From positions 124,001 through 188,000 of the forward strand of contig CAVTTK010000003.1 of NCBI GenBank assembly GCA_963737625.1: a stretch of DNA of 64,000 nt, given 5' to 3'. The position numbers were made by a program, and so were the translations under genes. Origin of the DNA: Bog-756 sp963737625. GTDB taxonomy: Bacteria; Actinomycetota; Acidimicrobiia; Acidimicrobiales; RAAP-2. A model generated the notes under the pieces. The model did no database searches, was not told where the DNA came from, and worked only from the letters and a program-made list of their open reading frames with translations. Each line of letters begins with the position of its first letter. The stretch's first letter is position 1. Positions 7,463 through 15,621 of this stretch are shown here, piece after piece.

Positions 7463-8665
7463 TCAGTGCAGTTGGTCGACGTGCTGGACGCGGCCGCCCC
7501 GACGGCTGAAGAGGACATCGTTGTAGCCCTGGCCCGGGCCCACGTGCTCGAAGGTGACCGGCGGCACGAACGAGAGGTACAGGGCCTTCCTGCCGACCGC
7601 GTCTGGATCTGTCGGTGGAGGAGCTGCGTGCAGGGTGTGCCCGAAATGGACGGTCACATCCCCGGGTTCGGTCACGATCGGGGTGACCGGCAGTCCAGCC
7701 ACCTCCCGGGGTCCGGGAAGCCGGGACGTACCGCGGTGAGAGCCGGGGATCATCTGCAGCTGGCCGGTCTCAGGCGTGGCGGCATCGAGCTGGATGCCGA
7801 CATTGAGCATCGGGCACTTGACCGGATGCCCGCCCATACCGCAGTCGCGGTGCCAGGGAAGGTCGGCGAGACCCCCGCTGGCGCCGGGCACCTTGATGAC
7901 CACGCCGTTGCCGTCCAGCCGGTCCTTGGCGTCCCGGAGACCGGACCCGGCCAGCGCGGCGATGCGCCCGAACCGCTGGTCGGCACCGAGGCCGGCGACC
8001 AGTGGTGACTGGTCATTGATGTAGTTGACCCGACTGCACACCTCCCGGTCCCCGACCGTCGTCCACCACGATCGTCGGTCGTCGGGTCGGGCTTCGGCCA
8101 CGGCCCGCGTCACCTCGGACCGGAGCGCCTCGAGCTCGTCAGGCTCCAGCACCCGCCGGAGGTGGACGAAGCCGGCCCGGTGGAGGAAGTCCGCCACCTC
8201 GACCTGTGGGTCGTCGAGCGTGAACGACTGGGTGCAGTCGAGCCGCCGGCCGGTGGAGTCCACCACCGTCGGTGGATCGTCGAGGTCGTAGATGGTCTGG
8301 CCGTCGAACGCCACCCGCAACGACGGCTCCCACCGGGCCAGCTGTCCGAAGCTCCCCCGCCCGACGACCAGCTCCTCGGCGTACAGCAGGGCGAAGCACG
8401 ACCGCAGCTCCCACACAAAGGCACACCACGCCTCATGGTCCAGGTCGACGACAGTGTCGGCGCCATCGGCTCCGGCTTCCACAGTGAAGCCGTCGCCGGT
8501 GGGTACGTAGGTGTACGCCCGGCCGTCATCGAGCCGGAAGGCCAGGGGACGCACGGCGGAGGCATCGGCATCGGAGAACATCCGGTCCCGGGACCCGAGA
8601 AGCGCAGGCAGCTGCTCCCGGTGGAACCAGTCGAAGTCGATCGGGCCGAATCGATCACTCTCCAT
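7463..8665 (-). CDS. Phytanoyl-CoA dioxygenase (PhyH) family protein with N-terminal extra domain
   Basis: 400 aa, about 120 longer than a usual PhyH enzyme. The C-terminal half has the Fe(II) facial triad: His and Asp in LPWHRDCGMGG and the distal His in HFGHTLHAAPP, with a following Arg for 2-oxoglutarate in RKALYLSF. The first 130 residues (LAFRLDDGRAYTYVPTGDGF ... FGQLARWEPSLRVAFDG) look like an SCP2-type sterol-carrier module, which would fit a lipophilic substrate (inference). Start ATG 8665 has TACCTT 7 bases upstream; a TTG at 8674 is possible. It diverges from the dehydrogenase at 8752. Confidence 0.82.
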   Translation of the reverse strand: MESDRFGPIDFDWFHREQLPALLGSRDRMFSDADASAVRPLAFRLDDGRAYTYVPTGDGFTVEAGADGADTVVDLDHEAWCAFVWELRSCFALLYAEELVVGRGSFGQLARWEPSLRVAFDGQTIYDLDDPPTVVDSTGRRLDCTQSFTLDDPQVEVADFLHRAGFVHLRRVLEPDELEALRSEVTRAVAEARPDDRRSWWTTVGDREVCSRVNYINDQSPLVAGLGADQRFGRIAALAGSGLRDAKDRLDGNGVVIKVPGASGGLADLPWHRDCGMGGHPVKCPMLNVGIQLDAATPETGQLQMIPGSHRGTSRLPGPREVAGLPVTPIVTEPGDVTVHFGHTLHAAPPPTDPDAVGRKALYLSFVPPVTFEHVGPGQGYNDVLFSRRGGRVQHVDQLH

Positions 8666-8672
8666 CCCTGTC

Positions 8673-8678
8673 AAGGTA
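8673..8678 (-). promoter_or_regulatory. Leaderless -10 element of the PhyH gene
   Basis: On the minus strand TACCTT is followed by 7 bases and the ATG at 8665; no ribosome-binding site intervenes. Confidence 0.5.
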
Positions 8679-8738
8679 GTGCAGGTAACCCTTCTCGGGG
8701 CGGGTGGGCGGGAGGTGCCCCAGACGTCGGAGCTGGGG

Positions 8739-8744
8739 CAGAGT
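8739..8744 (+). promoter_or_regulatory. Possible leaderless -10 element (CAGAGT)
   Basis: CAGAGT, 7 bases, then GTG 8752. Weaker than the TANNNT cases, but it selects GTG 8752 over the upstream in-frame GTG at 8743. Confidence 0.35.
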
Positions 8745-8751
8745 GGTTCCC

Positions 8752-10125
8752 GTGGACCTCCTACCCCGAGCCGTCGAACGCCTCCGGGAGATCGTCGGGC
8801 CCCACGCCGTCGCCGACCCCGAGGTGGTGGCCTCCTACACCACCGACTGGACTGGACGCTTTGTCGGCCATTCCCCGCTGGTGGTACGGCCCCGGTCCAC
8901 CGAGGAGGTGGTGGGCATTGTCACGGCCTGCCGGGAACTGGAACTGGCCCTGGTGCCCCAGGGCGGGAACACCGGTCTGGTCGGTGGCGGTGTTCCGCTC
9001 GGCGGCGAGGTCGTCCTCAGTCTCGCCGGGCTCAGCGGACTCGAGCCGGTGGACGATCGCGCCGGTCAGATCACCGTCGGCGGCGGGGTGTCGCTGGCCG
9101 GCCTGCAACAAGCGGCGGCCGCAGCGGGCTGGTCCTACGGCGTAGATATTGCCAGCCGGGGTTCGGCCACGGTCGGGGGCACCATCGCCACCAACGCCGG
9201 GGGAATGCGCGTCCTTCGCTACGGCGACACGCGGGCCCAGCTCATCGGATTGGAGGCGGTACTGGGGACCGGCGCCGTCCTCTCCCACCTGGCGGGACTG
9301 GTGAAGGACAACACCGGCTACCACTGGCCCGGGCTGGTGTGCGGTAGCGAGGGCACCCTGGCCGTGGTCACCGCGGCCCGACTACGGCTGGTCCCCCCGA
9401 TGCCGTACCGGACGGTGGCCCTTCTGGCCTTCGCCTCCGTGGACGGCGCTCTCGCCGCTGCCGGGTTGCTCCGCCGGGCGCTCCCGACGTTGGAGGCGTG
9501 TGAGCTCATCCTGGCCAGCGGAGTCGACCTGGTCTGCTCCGTCACCGCCGTGCAACCACCGTTCCCCGTCCGGCATGCCGTCTACCTGCTCATCGAAGTG
9601 GCCGACCGGAGCGACCCCACCGAGGACACGGCTGAGGCCACCGCGGCGATCGAGGATGTGTCGGATGTGGCCGTGGCCACCGAGCCGGGGCGCAGGGCCG
9701 AACTCTGGCGCTACCGCGAGGCCCACACCGAAGCCATCAACACTCTCGGGCCCCCGCACAAGCTCGACGTGACCCTGCCCCCCGGTGCGCTGGCCCACTT
9801 CGTGGACTCCGTCCCGGCCGCCGTATCGGCTGCGGTCCCGTCGGCCCGTACGTGGCTGTTCGGCCATGTAGGGGACGGCAACATCCATGTCAACGTGACC
9901 GGGCTGTCCCCCGACGACGACCGGGCGGACGACGTGGTGCTGCGGATGACAGCCGATCTTGGGGGAAGCATCAGTGCCGAACACGGCATCGGCACGGCAA
10001 AGAAGCGGTGGCTCCACCTGTCGCGATCGCCGGCCGAACTCACGGCCTTCCGGGCACTGAAGCAGGCGCTCGACCCGGACGGTGTGCTCAACCCCAACGT
10101 GCTCCTCGACACCCACGCGGGATGA
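8752..10125 (+). CDS. GlcD-type FAD-linked 2-hydroxyacid dehydrogenase
   Basis: 457 aa. A PCMH-type FAD domain occupies the first half: VVRPRSTEEVVGIVTACREL, PQGGNTGLVGGGVP and the phosphate-contact loop GSATVGGTIATNAGG. The C-terminal cap has FGHVGDGNIHVN and SAEHGIGTAKKRWL, which hold the metal/substrate-binding His and Glu residues of D-lactate, glycolate or D-2-hydroxyglutarate dehydrogenases, and it ends LDPDGVLNPNVLL. It oxidises a 2-hydroxy acid to a 2-oxo acid, passing electrons to quinone, an electron-transfer flavoprotein or another carrier. No glcE/glcF partners are adjacent, so it is probably of the single-subunit type. Confidence 0.92.
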   Translation: MDLLPRAVERLREIVGPHAVADPEVVASYTTDWTGRFVGHSPLVVRPRSTEEVVGIVTACRELELALVPQGGNTGLVGGGVPLGGEVVLSLAGLSGLEPVDDRAGQITVGGGVSLAGLQQAAAAAGWSYGVDIASRGSATVGGTIATNAGGMRVLRYGDTRAQLIGLEAVLGTGAVLSHLAGLVKDNTGYHWPGLVCGSEGTLAVVTAARLRLVPPMPYRTVALLAFASVDGALAAAGLLRRALPTLEACELILASGVDLVCSVTAVQPPFPVRHAVYLLIEVADRSDPTEDTAEATAAIEDVSDVAVATEPGRRAELWRYREAHTEAINTLGPPHKLDVTLPPGALAHFVDSVPAAVSAAVPSARTWLFGHVGDGNIHVNVTGLSPDDDRADDVVLRMTADLGGSISAEHGIGTAKKRWLHLSRSPAELTAFRALKQALDPDGVLNPNVLLDTHAG

Positions 10126-10153
10126 ACTCCCACCGGGATGTCGCCGTGACCGA

Positions 10154-10615
10154 CTACATCGAAGTGGCGGCCCCGGTCCGTTGGGATGACCGACGTCGGG
10201 CCTTCAGGATGCTGTCGAGGGAGGCGAGGCATTCTGCCGCCCGTGCGCGTCCCACGATGATGGTCTTGCCTTTGCCGTCGAAGGTGACGAGCCGGATGCC
10301 GTGCAACCAGATTCGGACCACACCGAACAGCCACACGGGGACGGGGGCCGACGAGACCCTGTCGATGACATCGACGGAGAGTTCCCAGGGGCAGCTGTCC
10401 GTTCCACCGAGCAGCGCCCAGCGGTGGAGCACCAGGCGTCGGTCGGTGAGATACAGGTGACCGGAGGAGTAGCCGTGTAGCCAGTCCGACCGCGGATCGG
10501 CGGCGATCGCCTCGACCAGCACCGTCTCATTGGCCTGCAGCCTCGGACTACCCACGTGAGGTCTATCGGCGTCCCGGCCTCCCGGCTTGACCGGGGCAGG
10601 CCCGAATGTGGACAC
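10154..10615 (-). CDS. Small PH/GRAM-like domain protein
   Basis: 153 aa, GTG start with AGGA just upstream. Residues about 50-130 read GHLYLTDRRLVLHRW ... IDRVSSAPVP ... GIRLVTFDGKGKTIIVG, a strand pattern seen in bacterial PH-like and GRAM domains that bind lipids or membrane partners. No signal peptide or convincing membrane helix. It follows the DUF2510 membrane protein by 18 bp on the same strand, so the two are likely co-transcribed and may act together at the membrane. Function unknown. Confidence 0.6.
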   Translation of the reverse strand: MSTFGPAPVKPGGRDADRPHVGSPRLQANETVLVEAIAADPRSDWLHGYSSGHLYLTDRRLVLHRWALLGGTDSCPWELSVDVIDRVSSAPVPVWLFGVVRIWLHGIRLVTFDGKGKTIIVGRARAAECLASLDSILKARRRSSQRTGAATSM

Positions 10616-10633
10616 CGGATCCTGGAGCTCCGG

Positions 10634-11596
10634 TCAGGGGGCCTGCCCGACCAGGTAGGGCTTGATCTGTTCGGACAGGTCGCGGATGGTGTAGAGCGCG
10701 GGCTGCAGATCCCCGGCCAGGCGTGTGGCCCGTCCGGCCTGGCACGCCGCCGCAGCCCGTGAGACGGTGGACAGGGTGAGCTGCCACTCCCGCTCGAGGG
10801 CCGGCGCCGGTGGCGGTGGAGCGGATGCCGCCGCCGCCGTGTCGCTGCTGAGGGCGATACACGACTCTGATGGCGTCGTCGGGTCGACGCCCCCCTGCTG
10901 GCCGGCCGGGCCGACACCCACCTGCTGGAGGGCCTCGAGGTCGGCGAGCAGAGCCGCCGTCGCTGACTCCCCGGTGGCCGACCACCACGTCGACACCTGG
11001 GTGTCCACCGAGGGAGTCACAACCACTGGCACTGTCGTGGTCGCGGCCACCGACGGGGTGGCAGCAGGCTGGCCGGCACGGTGGGAAAGCGCCGCAGGGT
11101 GGGGCGGACCGGCGGAGCCCCGGGCGAAGGCCACCACCGCCGCAAGTGCGAGGGCCACAACCAAGGCCTCGGCCACCGTGACCACCGATCGATGGTGGCG
11201 TCTCTTTGCTCCATGTGCCGCCGGAGTAGGCGTCGCCGGCACCGGGGTTGGTGTCGGTGCCGGCGTCCCTGTCGGTGTCGGTGGTGGTGTCACCGAAGGT
11301 GTCGGTGGTTGGACGTGCACCGTCGTGGGAGCGGGCGCCAACGGCGGTGTCATCCACCGCGTCCCGTCCCAGTACCTGAGCAGGGTCGAGTCGGATCGAT
11401 GGCGATACCATCCGACCACCCGGGACTGCGGAGCCCTCAGGGCTGTCGGCGGTGGGGTTGCCAGACCGTGCTCGGGGCGCGGAGGCACGGCGGGCGGGGA
11501 CGCCTCGAACTCGGTGTACCCGGACCGACCCGGCCGGTCGGCCTGCCCTACGAGTGGCTCCGTGACGCCCTCCTGTCCCTCTCGCCCTTGCGCCAT
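10634..11596 (-). CDS. DUF2510 domain membrane protein
   Basis: 320 aa. Order: short N-terminus, a DUF2510 module (GWYRHRSDSTLLRYWDGTRW, about residues 48-67), a proline/threonine-rich linker with TPTPTP runs, one membrane helix (VTVAEALVVALALAAVVAFA, about 130-150), and an extracellular alpha-rich C-terminus with ESCIAL and CQAG cysteines that may pair. DUF2510 modules are common in actinobacterial envelope proteins and have no known activity. The frame stays open upstream to 11941, but I prefer ATG 11596 because residues before it are low-complexity and antisense-like. Neighbour of the GRAM-like gene. Confidence 0.7.
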   Translation of the reverse strand: MAQGREGQEGVTEPLVGQADRPGRSGYTEFEASPPAVPPRPEHGLATPPPTALRAPQSRVVGWYRHRSDSTLLRYWDGTRWMTPPLAPAPTTVHVQPPTPSVTPPPTPTGTPAPTPTPVPATPTPAAHGAKRRHHRSVVTVAEALVVALALAAVVAFARGSAGPPHPAALSHRAGQPAATPSVAATTTVPVVVTPSVDTQVSTWWSATGESATAALLADLEALQQVGVGPAGQQGGVDPTTPSESCIALSSDTAAAASAPPPPAPALEREWQLTLSTVSRAAAACQAGRATRLAGDLQPALYTIRDLSEQIKPYLVGQAP

Positions 11597-12104
11597 TGTG
11601 GCCGCGCACCCTGACACCCGCGTGACGTCAACATGAATATTGCGGCAACATTCCACTCTGGCCACCAAATCGTCGGACTGGACCGGCCATTGTGGGCGCT
11701 CTCGCGCGCACCGTGGCTGCTCCCGCTGTCGAGCGGCCAATTCCTCCGCCGCCCGATGACGTGGTCCTGTGGCTCGGCATGACTCAGAGCACCCTTCATC
11801 TGGGCCATCCACCACCTCGAGTGGATCCGCCTCGGGGAGCGGCCGCCGTCGCGGGGCCAATGGAATACCCGGCGACGGCGGCGCATCTACCCGTGGGTGG
11901 CTGGGAGAGCTTGTGGGGGGCTGATCCCAACCTCCAGCCATCGTCTCAGCCCCGGGTTATCTCCGTCGTTACCAACCGCTGAACCTTTCGCGAACACCAC
12001 CGGAACGACGGGATGTCCATCGTCCACAACCGCCACAAGGGGCCGAAAACCTGGTCGATCGCCATCCACCGCCTGCGCCACGGTGATCGGTACCGTGGGC
12101 TCCC
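11597..12104. other. Intergenic region, no gene seen
   Basis: 508 bp between the DUF2510 gene and the small ORF at 12105. The minus frame of the DUF2510 gene stays open to 11941, but codon content there does not look coding. No tRNA, repeat or strong hairpin was found. The last 120 bp are somewhat less GC-rich and include the TACCGT element. Confidence 0.5.
12091..12096 (+). promoter_or_regulatory. Leaderless -10 element of the small ORF
   Basis: TACCGT, 8 bases, then ATG 12105. Confidence 0.35.
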
Positions 12105-12278
12105 ATGGCAAAGCAAAAGAAGGCCCGTGTCTACCCGGAGACCGACAAGGTGAGCGACGGCGAGTCATTCGGCATCGCCCGAGCGGCCGAGGAACTCTCA
12201 GCGGCACTTCAGGAATTCGACCGTCGGGCGGCGTCGTGGTCGACGCCGGCACCACGACGACCGACGGTCTCCGCCTAG
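12105..12278 (+). CDS. Small basic hypothetical protein (57 aa)
   Basis: Reads MAKQKKARVYPETDKVSDGE..., a Lys/Arg-rich head, a short amphipathic helix (GIARAAEELSAALQEFDRR) and a Pro-rich tail. No homologous family is recognised. It is supported by a TANNNT element 8 bases before the ATG and by codon choice matching the neighbours, but the short length makes it uncertain. It is convergent with the next gene, 37 bp away. Confidence 0.45.
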   Translation: MAKQKKARVYPETDKVSDGESFGIARAAEELSAALQEFDRRAASWSTPAPRRPTVSA

Positions 12279-12315
12279 GGACACCATCGGGGCGGGCGGT
12301 CACTCGTCCACTGAT

Positions 12316-12645
12316 TCAGGTGTCACGTCCGGTCATGACGGACACCCGTGCGTCGGATTCGACATGGCCGGTTCCGCGCAGGCGCGCCTCGATGACCACC
12401 CTGGCCGAGTCGACCAGCTTGTCGGCGAGTTCATAGCCGATGAAGTCCTCGAGCCAGGCCCGCACCGTCCCCGGAGTCGCCGTGGCCCGAGCCAAGAACT
12501 CGGTGCGGAGCAACGACCCGTTCCGCTCGGTGATGCCCAGCCACCATCCTCCGGCGACGTACTCCTCCGAACTGTAGAAACGGAGGGTGCACTCCCCGTA
12601 TTCGAACGGACACGCCACCTCGAACTGCGCCCCACCTTGCCCCAT
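12316..12645 (-). CDS. Hypothetical protein (109 aa)
   Basis: Starts MGQGGAQFEVACPFEYGECTL. No signal peptide or membrane segment. It has a beta-rich first half (GECTLRFYSSEEYVAGGWWLGI) and a helical second half (TVRAWLEDFIGYELADKLVDS). The frame stays open to 12741, but ATG 12645 is preceded by a full promoter (TTGCAC, 18 bases, TACGTT) ending 6 bases before it, which strongly fixes the start as leaderless. I do not recognise a family. It lies 112 bp downstream of recQ on the same strand but has its own promoter. Confidence 0.65.
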   Translation of the reverse strand: MGQGGAQFEVACPFEYGECTLRFYSSEEYVAGGWWLGITERNGSLLRTEFLARATATPGTVRAWLEDFIGYELADKLVDSARVVIEARLRGTGHVESDARVSVMTGRDT

Positions 12646-12651
12646 AGAACG

Positions 12652-12681
12652 AACGTACCGGTGGGCCAATTGTCTGTGCAA
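12652..12681 (-). promoter_or_regulatory. Sigma-70-like leaderless promoter
   Basis: Minus strand: TTGCAC (12681-12676), 18-bp spacer, TACGTT (12657-12652), then 6 bases to the ATG at 12645. One of few promoters here with both elements recognisable. Confidence 0.6.
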
Positions 12682-12757
12682 CCGCAGATAGTGGTCAGAA
12701 CACCGCGTAGGGAGAGTCTTCACCGGACCACGGGCTGACATCCTCTGGGGGTGTGCC

Positions 12758-14869
12758 TTACGGGAGCTGGTGGACCACCAGCGGCATCACCTCGCAGGCC
12801 CCGGCATCACGCAAGAGCGCGGCTGCCACCGTCATCGTCCAGCCGGTGCGGTAGGTGTCGTCGACGAGCAGCACCGGTCCGTCGACGGGCAGGGTGACCC
12901 CCTCCCGGACGAACAGGCTGGACAGGAGGGCCTCGACCCGGGGAGCCGATGCGACGTCGTCCGGTGGTCGGGGACCCCGCGCCCCGAGGGCGTCGACGAG
13001 TGGCAACTTCCCGACATCGGCGACCCGTTGGGCCAGGTCGCCGATCAACCGCGGGTGGCGGCGGGAGGGCATCGGCACCACCGCCACCGGACGGGACGGC
13101 CACGTCTCCCGCCATCGGGTGAGCACGGAGACCATGCCTACGACGATGTCGTCGGCCAGCGGGCGGTCCGTCCCCGCCACCGCCTCGGCAGCCTCCCCCC
13201 ACCCCGGAGAGTCGGCGAAGGTGAGGGCCCGCCCTTCCGAGGCCCCTCGGATCCTTCCCCTGCGGATGTCACCCAGTCCTCCGGGCCACAGCTTGCGCGG
13301 CTCCAGCGTCACGTCGGCCCCCCGGAGGTACACCCGGGCCGCCTCGACGGACTCCGGATCGATGTCGCGGCCCTGGGCCGGAAGGGTTCCCGAGCACACC
13401 GAACACCGTCCGCATGGTCCGGGGTCGGGATCGTCGAGGGCCCGCTGGAGGAACTCCATCAGGCAGCCCAGTCCTCCGGCGTAGGAGCGCATCAGATCCG
13501 CCTCCACCGTGCGGGCGGCACGGATGGCCTTCCACTTGGGCCCGTCGTAGGCGTAGGCCGCACCGGTGGCCCGCCATCCGCTGGCGACGCGTTCGACGGC
13601 CCCCTCGACGGCGACGATCTTGAGCAGGGACTCGAGCCGGCCCCGCCGGATCCCGGTCACCGATTCGAGCGACGGTACGGTCATCGGCTCCCCCCGCCCG
13701 GCCAGTACCCCGAGGACGAGTTCGATGGCGTCCGGATCGGGAATGGAGGCCGTGGCGAAGTACTGCCAGAGACGCTCGTCCGTCTCGGCCGGCAGCAACA
13801 CGGCATCGGCCCGTTCGATGGCCCGACCGGCACGACCGATCTGCTGGTAGTAGGCCACCGGCGAGTCGGGGGAGCCCACATGGAGGCAGAAACCGAGGTC
13901 GGGCTTGTCGTAGCCCATCCCGAGGGCCGAGGTGGCGACGACGGCCTTCAGCCGGTTGGCTCGAAGCGCGTCCTCGACCCGTTCCCGCTCCCCGCTCTCC
14001 AGCTTCCCCGAGTAGGGAGCTGCGCGGTGGCCCCGGTCCGAGAGGAAGCCGGCCAGGCGGGTGGTGTCGGCGACCGTGGGCACGTAGACGATCCCAGACC
14101 CGGGGAGCATGCCCAGGGCGCCGTCGACCCAGGCGTAGCGCTCGAGTGGGCCCAGGCCGCCGATGACCGAGAGCCGAAGTGATGTGCGGGACAGGCTCCC
14201 CCGCAGGACCACGGTGGAGGATCCGAACTGCCGGGCGACATCGTCGGTCACCCGGTCGTTGGCCGTCGCCGTGGTGGCCAGGACGGGCGTGGAGGGGGAG
14301 GCGGTCAGCACCCGGGACAGCCGCTGATAGTCGGGACGGAAGTCGAAGCCCCAGTCCGAAATGCAGTGGGCCTCGTCGATGACGATCAGACCCGACCGCC
14401 CGATGACCGGGCCAATGCGGTGGGCGAAGGTGGGATTGGCCAGCCGTTCCGGTGAGACCAGCAGCACGTCGATCAGGCCGGACTCCATGCGCTCCATCAG
14501 TCCGTCCCAATCGTCGATGTTGGTGGAGTTGATGGTGGCCGCCGTGAGGCCGGCTCGCCCGGCCGCCTCGACCTGGTCCCGCATGAGGGCCAGCAGGGGG
14601 GAGACCACGAGGCTCGGTCCCCCACCCAGCGCACGGATGGCCGATGTCGCCGCCCAGTAGACCGCCGACTTCCCCCACCCCGTGGCCTGGACGACCAAGA
14701 CCCGCGACCGGTCGGCCACCAGGGACCGGACGGCACGGCGCTGGTCCTCCCGGGGGACGGCCTCCGCTCCGGCCACGGCGCGGAGCACCGCGGCCAGGTG
14801 CCGGTCGGCCACTTCGACCAGCTCGGGTCGGGACAGACCGTCCGACTGTGGGGGTGCGCCGTCGGCCAT
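12758..14869 (-). CDS. recQ: RecQ-family DNA helicase fused to phosphoribosyltransferase-like domain
   Basis: 703 aa. Helicase core: Walker A ATGWGKSAV (about 62-70), DEAH box VIDEAHCISDWG (163-174), motif III TTATAN, and the motif VI arginines in QQIGRAGR. A zinc-binding segment CLMEFLQ ... CGRCSVCSG near residue 480 is the RecQ zinc module, although the HRDC domain is missing. The last 120 residues instead end with VLLVDDTYRTGWT (about 665-677), the PRPP-loop signature of type I phosphoribosyltransferases such as ComF. Expected role: 3'-5' unwinding in recombination and repair. The fusion resembles a layout known in actinobacteria. AGAGGA precedes ATG 14869. Confidence 0.93.
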   Translation of the reverse strand: MADGAPPQSDGLSRPELVEVADRHLAAVLRAVAGAEAVPREDQRRAVRSLVADRSRVLVVQATGWGKSAVYWAATSAIRALGGGPSLVVSPLLALMRDQVEAAGRAGLTAATINSTNIDDWDGLMERMESGLIDVLLVSPERLANPTFAHRIGPVIGRSGLIVIDEAHCISDWGFDFRPDYQRLSRVLTASPSTPVLATTATANDRVTDDVARQFGSSTVVLRGSLSRTSLRLSVIGGLGPLERYAWVDGALGMLPGSGIVYVPTVADTTRLAGFLSDRGHRAAPYSGKLESGERERVEDALRANRLKAVVATSALGMGYDKPDLGFCLHVGSPDSPVAYYQQIGRAGRAIERADAVLLPAETDERLWQYFATASIPDPDAIELVLGVLAGRGEPMTVPSLESVTGIRRGRLESLLKIVAVEGAVERVASGWRATGAAYAYDGPKWKAIRAARTVEADLMRSYAGGLGCLMEFLQRALDDPDPGPCGRCSVCSGTLPAQGRDIDPESVEAARVYLRGADVTLEPRKLWPGGLGDIRRGRIRGASEGRALTFADSPGWGEAAEAVAGTDRPLADDIVVGMVSVLTRWRETWPSRPVAVVPMPSRRHPRLIGDLAQRVADVGKLPLVDALGARGPRPPDDVASAPRVEALLSSLFVREGVTLPVDGPVLLVDDTYRTGWTMTVAAALLRDAGACEVMPLVVHQLP

Positions 14870-14988
14870 GACAATCCTCTCCCGTCGATCGTCGGCCCCG
14901 GCGGAGCGGTCGACGTCGACCGGCCCAGGGTACGGGACCGTGGTGACCTTTCAGCCCGACCCTGATCCGTGCCTGATCGAGAAGGTCT

Positions 14989-15017
14989 GCAACGTTTCCC
15001 CACCCCCGGGCGTCTCA
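14989..15017 (+). promoter_or_regulatory. ECF sigma-type promoter, probable autoregulation
   Basis: GCAACGTTT (14989-14997) and CGTCTCA (15011-15017), with exactly 17 bases between AAC (14991-14993) and CGT. This AAC-N16/17-CGT layout is the classic promoter of group IV (ECF) sigma factors. The start codon region begins 5-8 bases after the -10, so the message should be leaderless. A sigma gene directly behind such a promoter usually activates itself. Confidence 0.72.
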
Positions 15018-15024
15018 ATTGGTG

Positions 15025-15621
15025 ATGGGTACACTGAGCGGCATCGCCGACGCCGAGACCCCGGACGCCACGGGTGGGGCCACCGGGCCCGGAGCGGGGG
15101 CATCGACGTCTCCGAGCCCGTCCGTGGTGCCCGAACTGGCCGATTCCCCGGGGGCCCCGGGCACCGGGGAGGGGACGGGAACGGCCGGCTTCGCCGAGTT
15201 CTACGCCGGCCACTATGCCGATCTGGTCCGCCTGGCCGCCCTGCTGAGCGGCTCGGCCGATGCCGCGCCCGACCTGGTCCAGGACTGCTTCGTGCGGCTG
15301 CACGGTCGCTGGACGGCGGTGCGGGATCCTCTTCCCTATGTCCGTAGGAGCGTGGTCCACGCCTGCGCCTCCCACCATCGTGGTATCGCCCGCGCCCGGC
15401 GGCAGCCTCCGCCCGAGATGAGGGATTCGGTGCTCGGCGCCGACGAGATGGGGGACGCCCTGGCCAAGCTCCCGACCCGGCAACGCGCCGCGGTGGTCCT
15501 CCGGTACTACGGGGACCTCCCCGATCTCGACATCGCCCGGGCCCTGCGCTGCCGTCCCGCTACCGTCCGCTCGCTCATCCACCGGGCCCTGGCCGACCTG
15601 AGAAAGACCATCGAACCATGA
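15025..15621 (+). CDS. ECF RNA polymerase sigma factor (SigE-like family)
   Basis: 198 aa. After a 45-residue low-complexity head it has a region 2 (FAEFYAGHYADLVRLAALLSG ... APDLVQDCFVRLHGRW; key residues AAPDLVQDCFVRL) and a region 4 (LPTRQRAAVVLRYYGDL ... CRPATVRSLIHRALADLRK). Regions 1.1 and 3 are missing, as in ECF factors. The region 4 style matches the actinobacterial SigE-type factors. Start: ATG 15025 or GTG 15022, both within reach of the predicted transcription start. Its stop overlaps the next start (ATGA), so the following membrane protein is likely its regulator or a coupled output. Confidence 0.9.
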   Translation: MGTLSGIADAETPDATGGATGPGAGASTSPSPSVVPELADSPGAPGTGEGTGTAGFAEFYAGHYADLVRLAALLSGSADAAPDLVQDCFVRLHGRWTAVRDPLPYVRRSVVHACASHHRGIARARRQPPPEMRDSVLGADEMGDALAKLPTRQRAAVVLRYYGDLPDLDIARALRCRPATVRSLIHRALADLRKTIEP

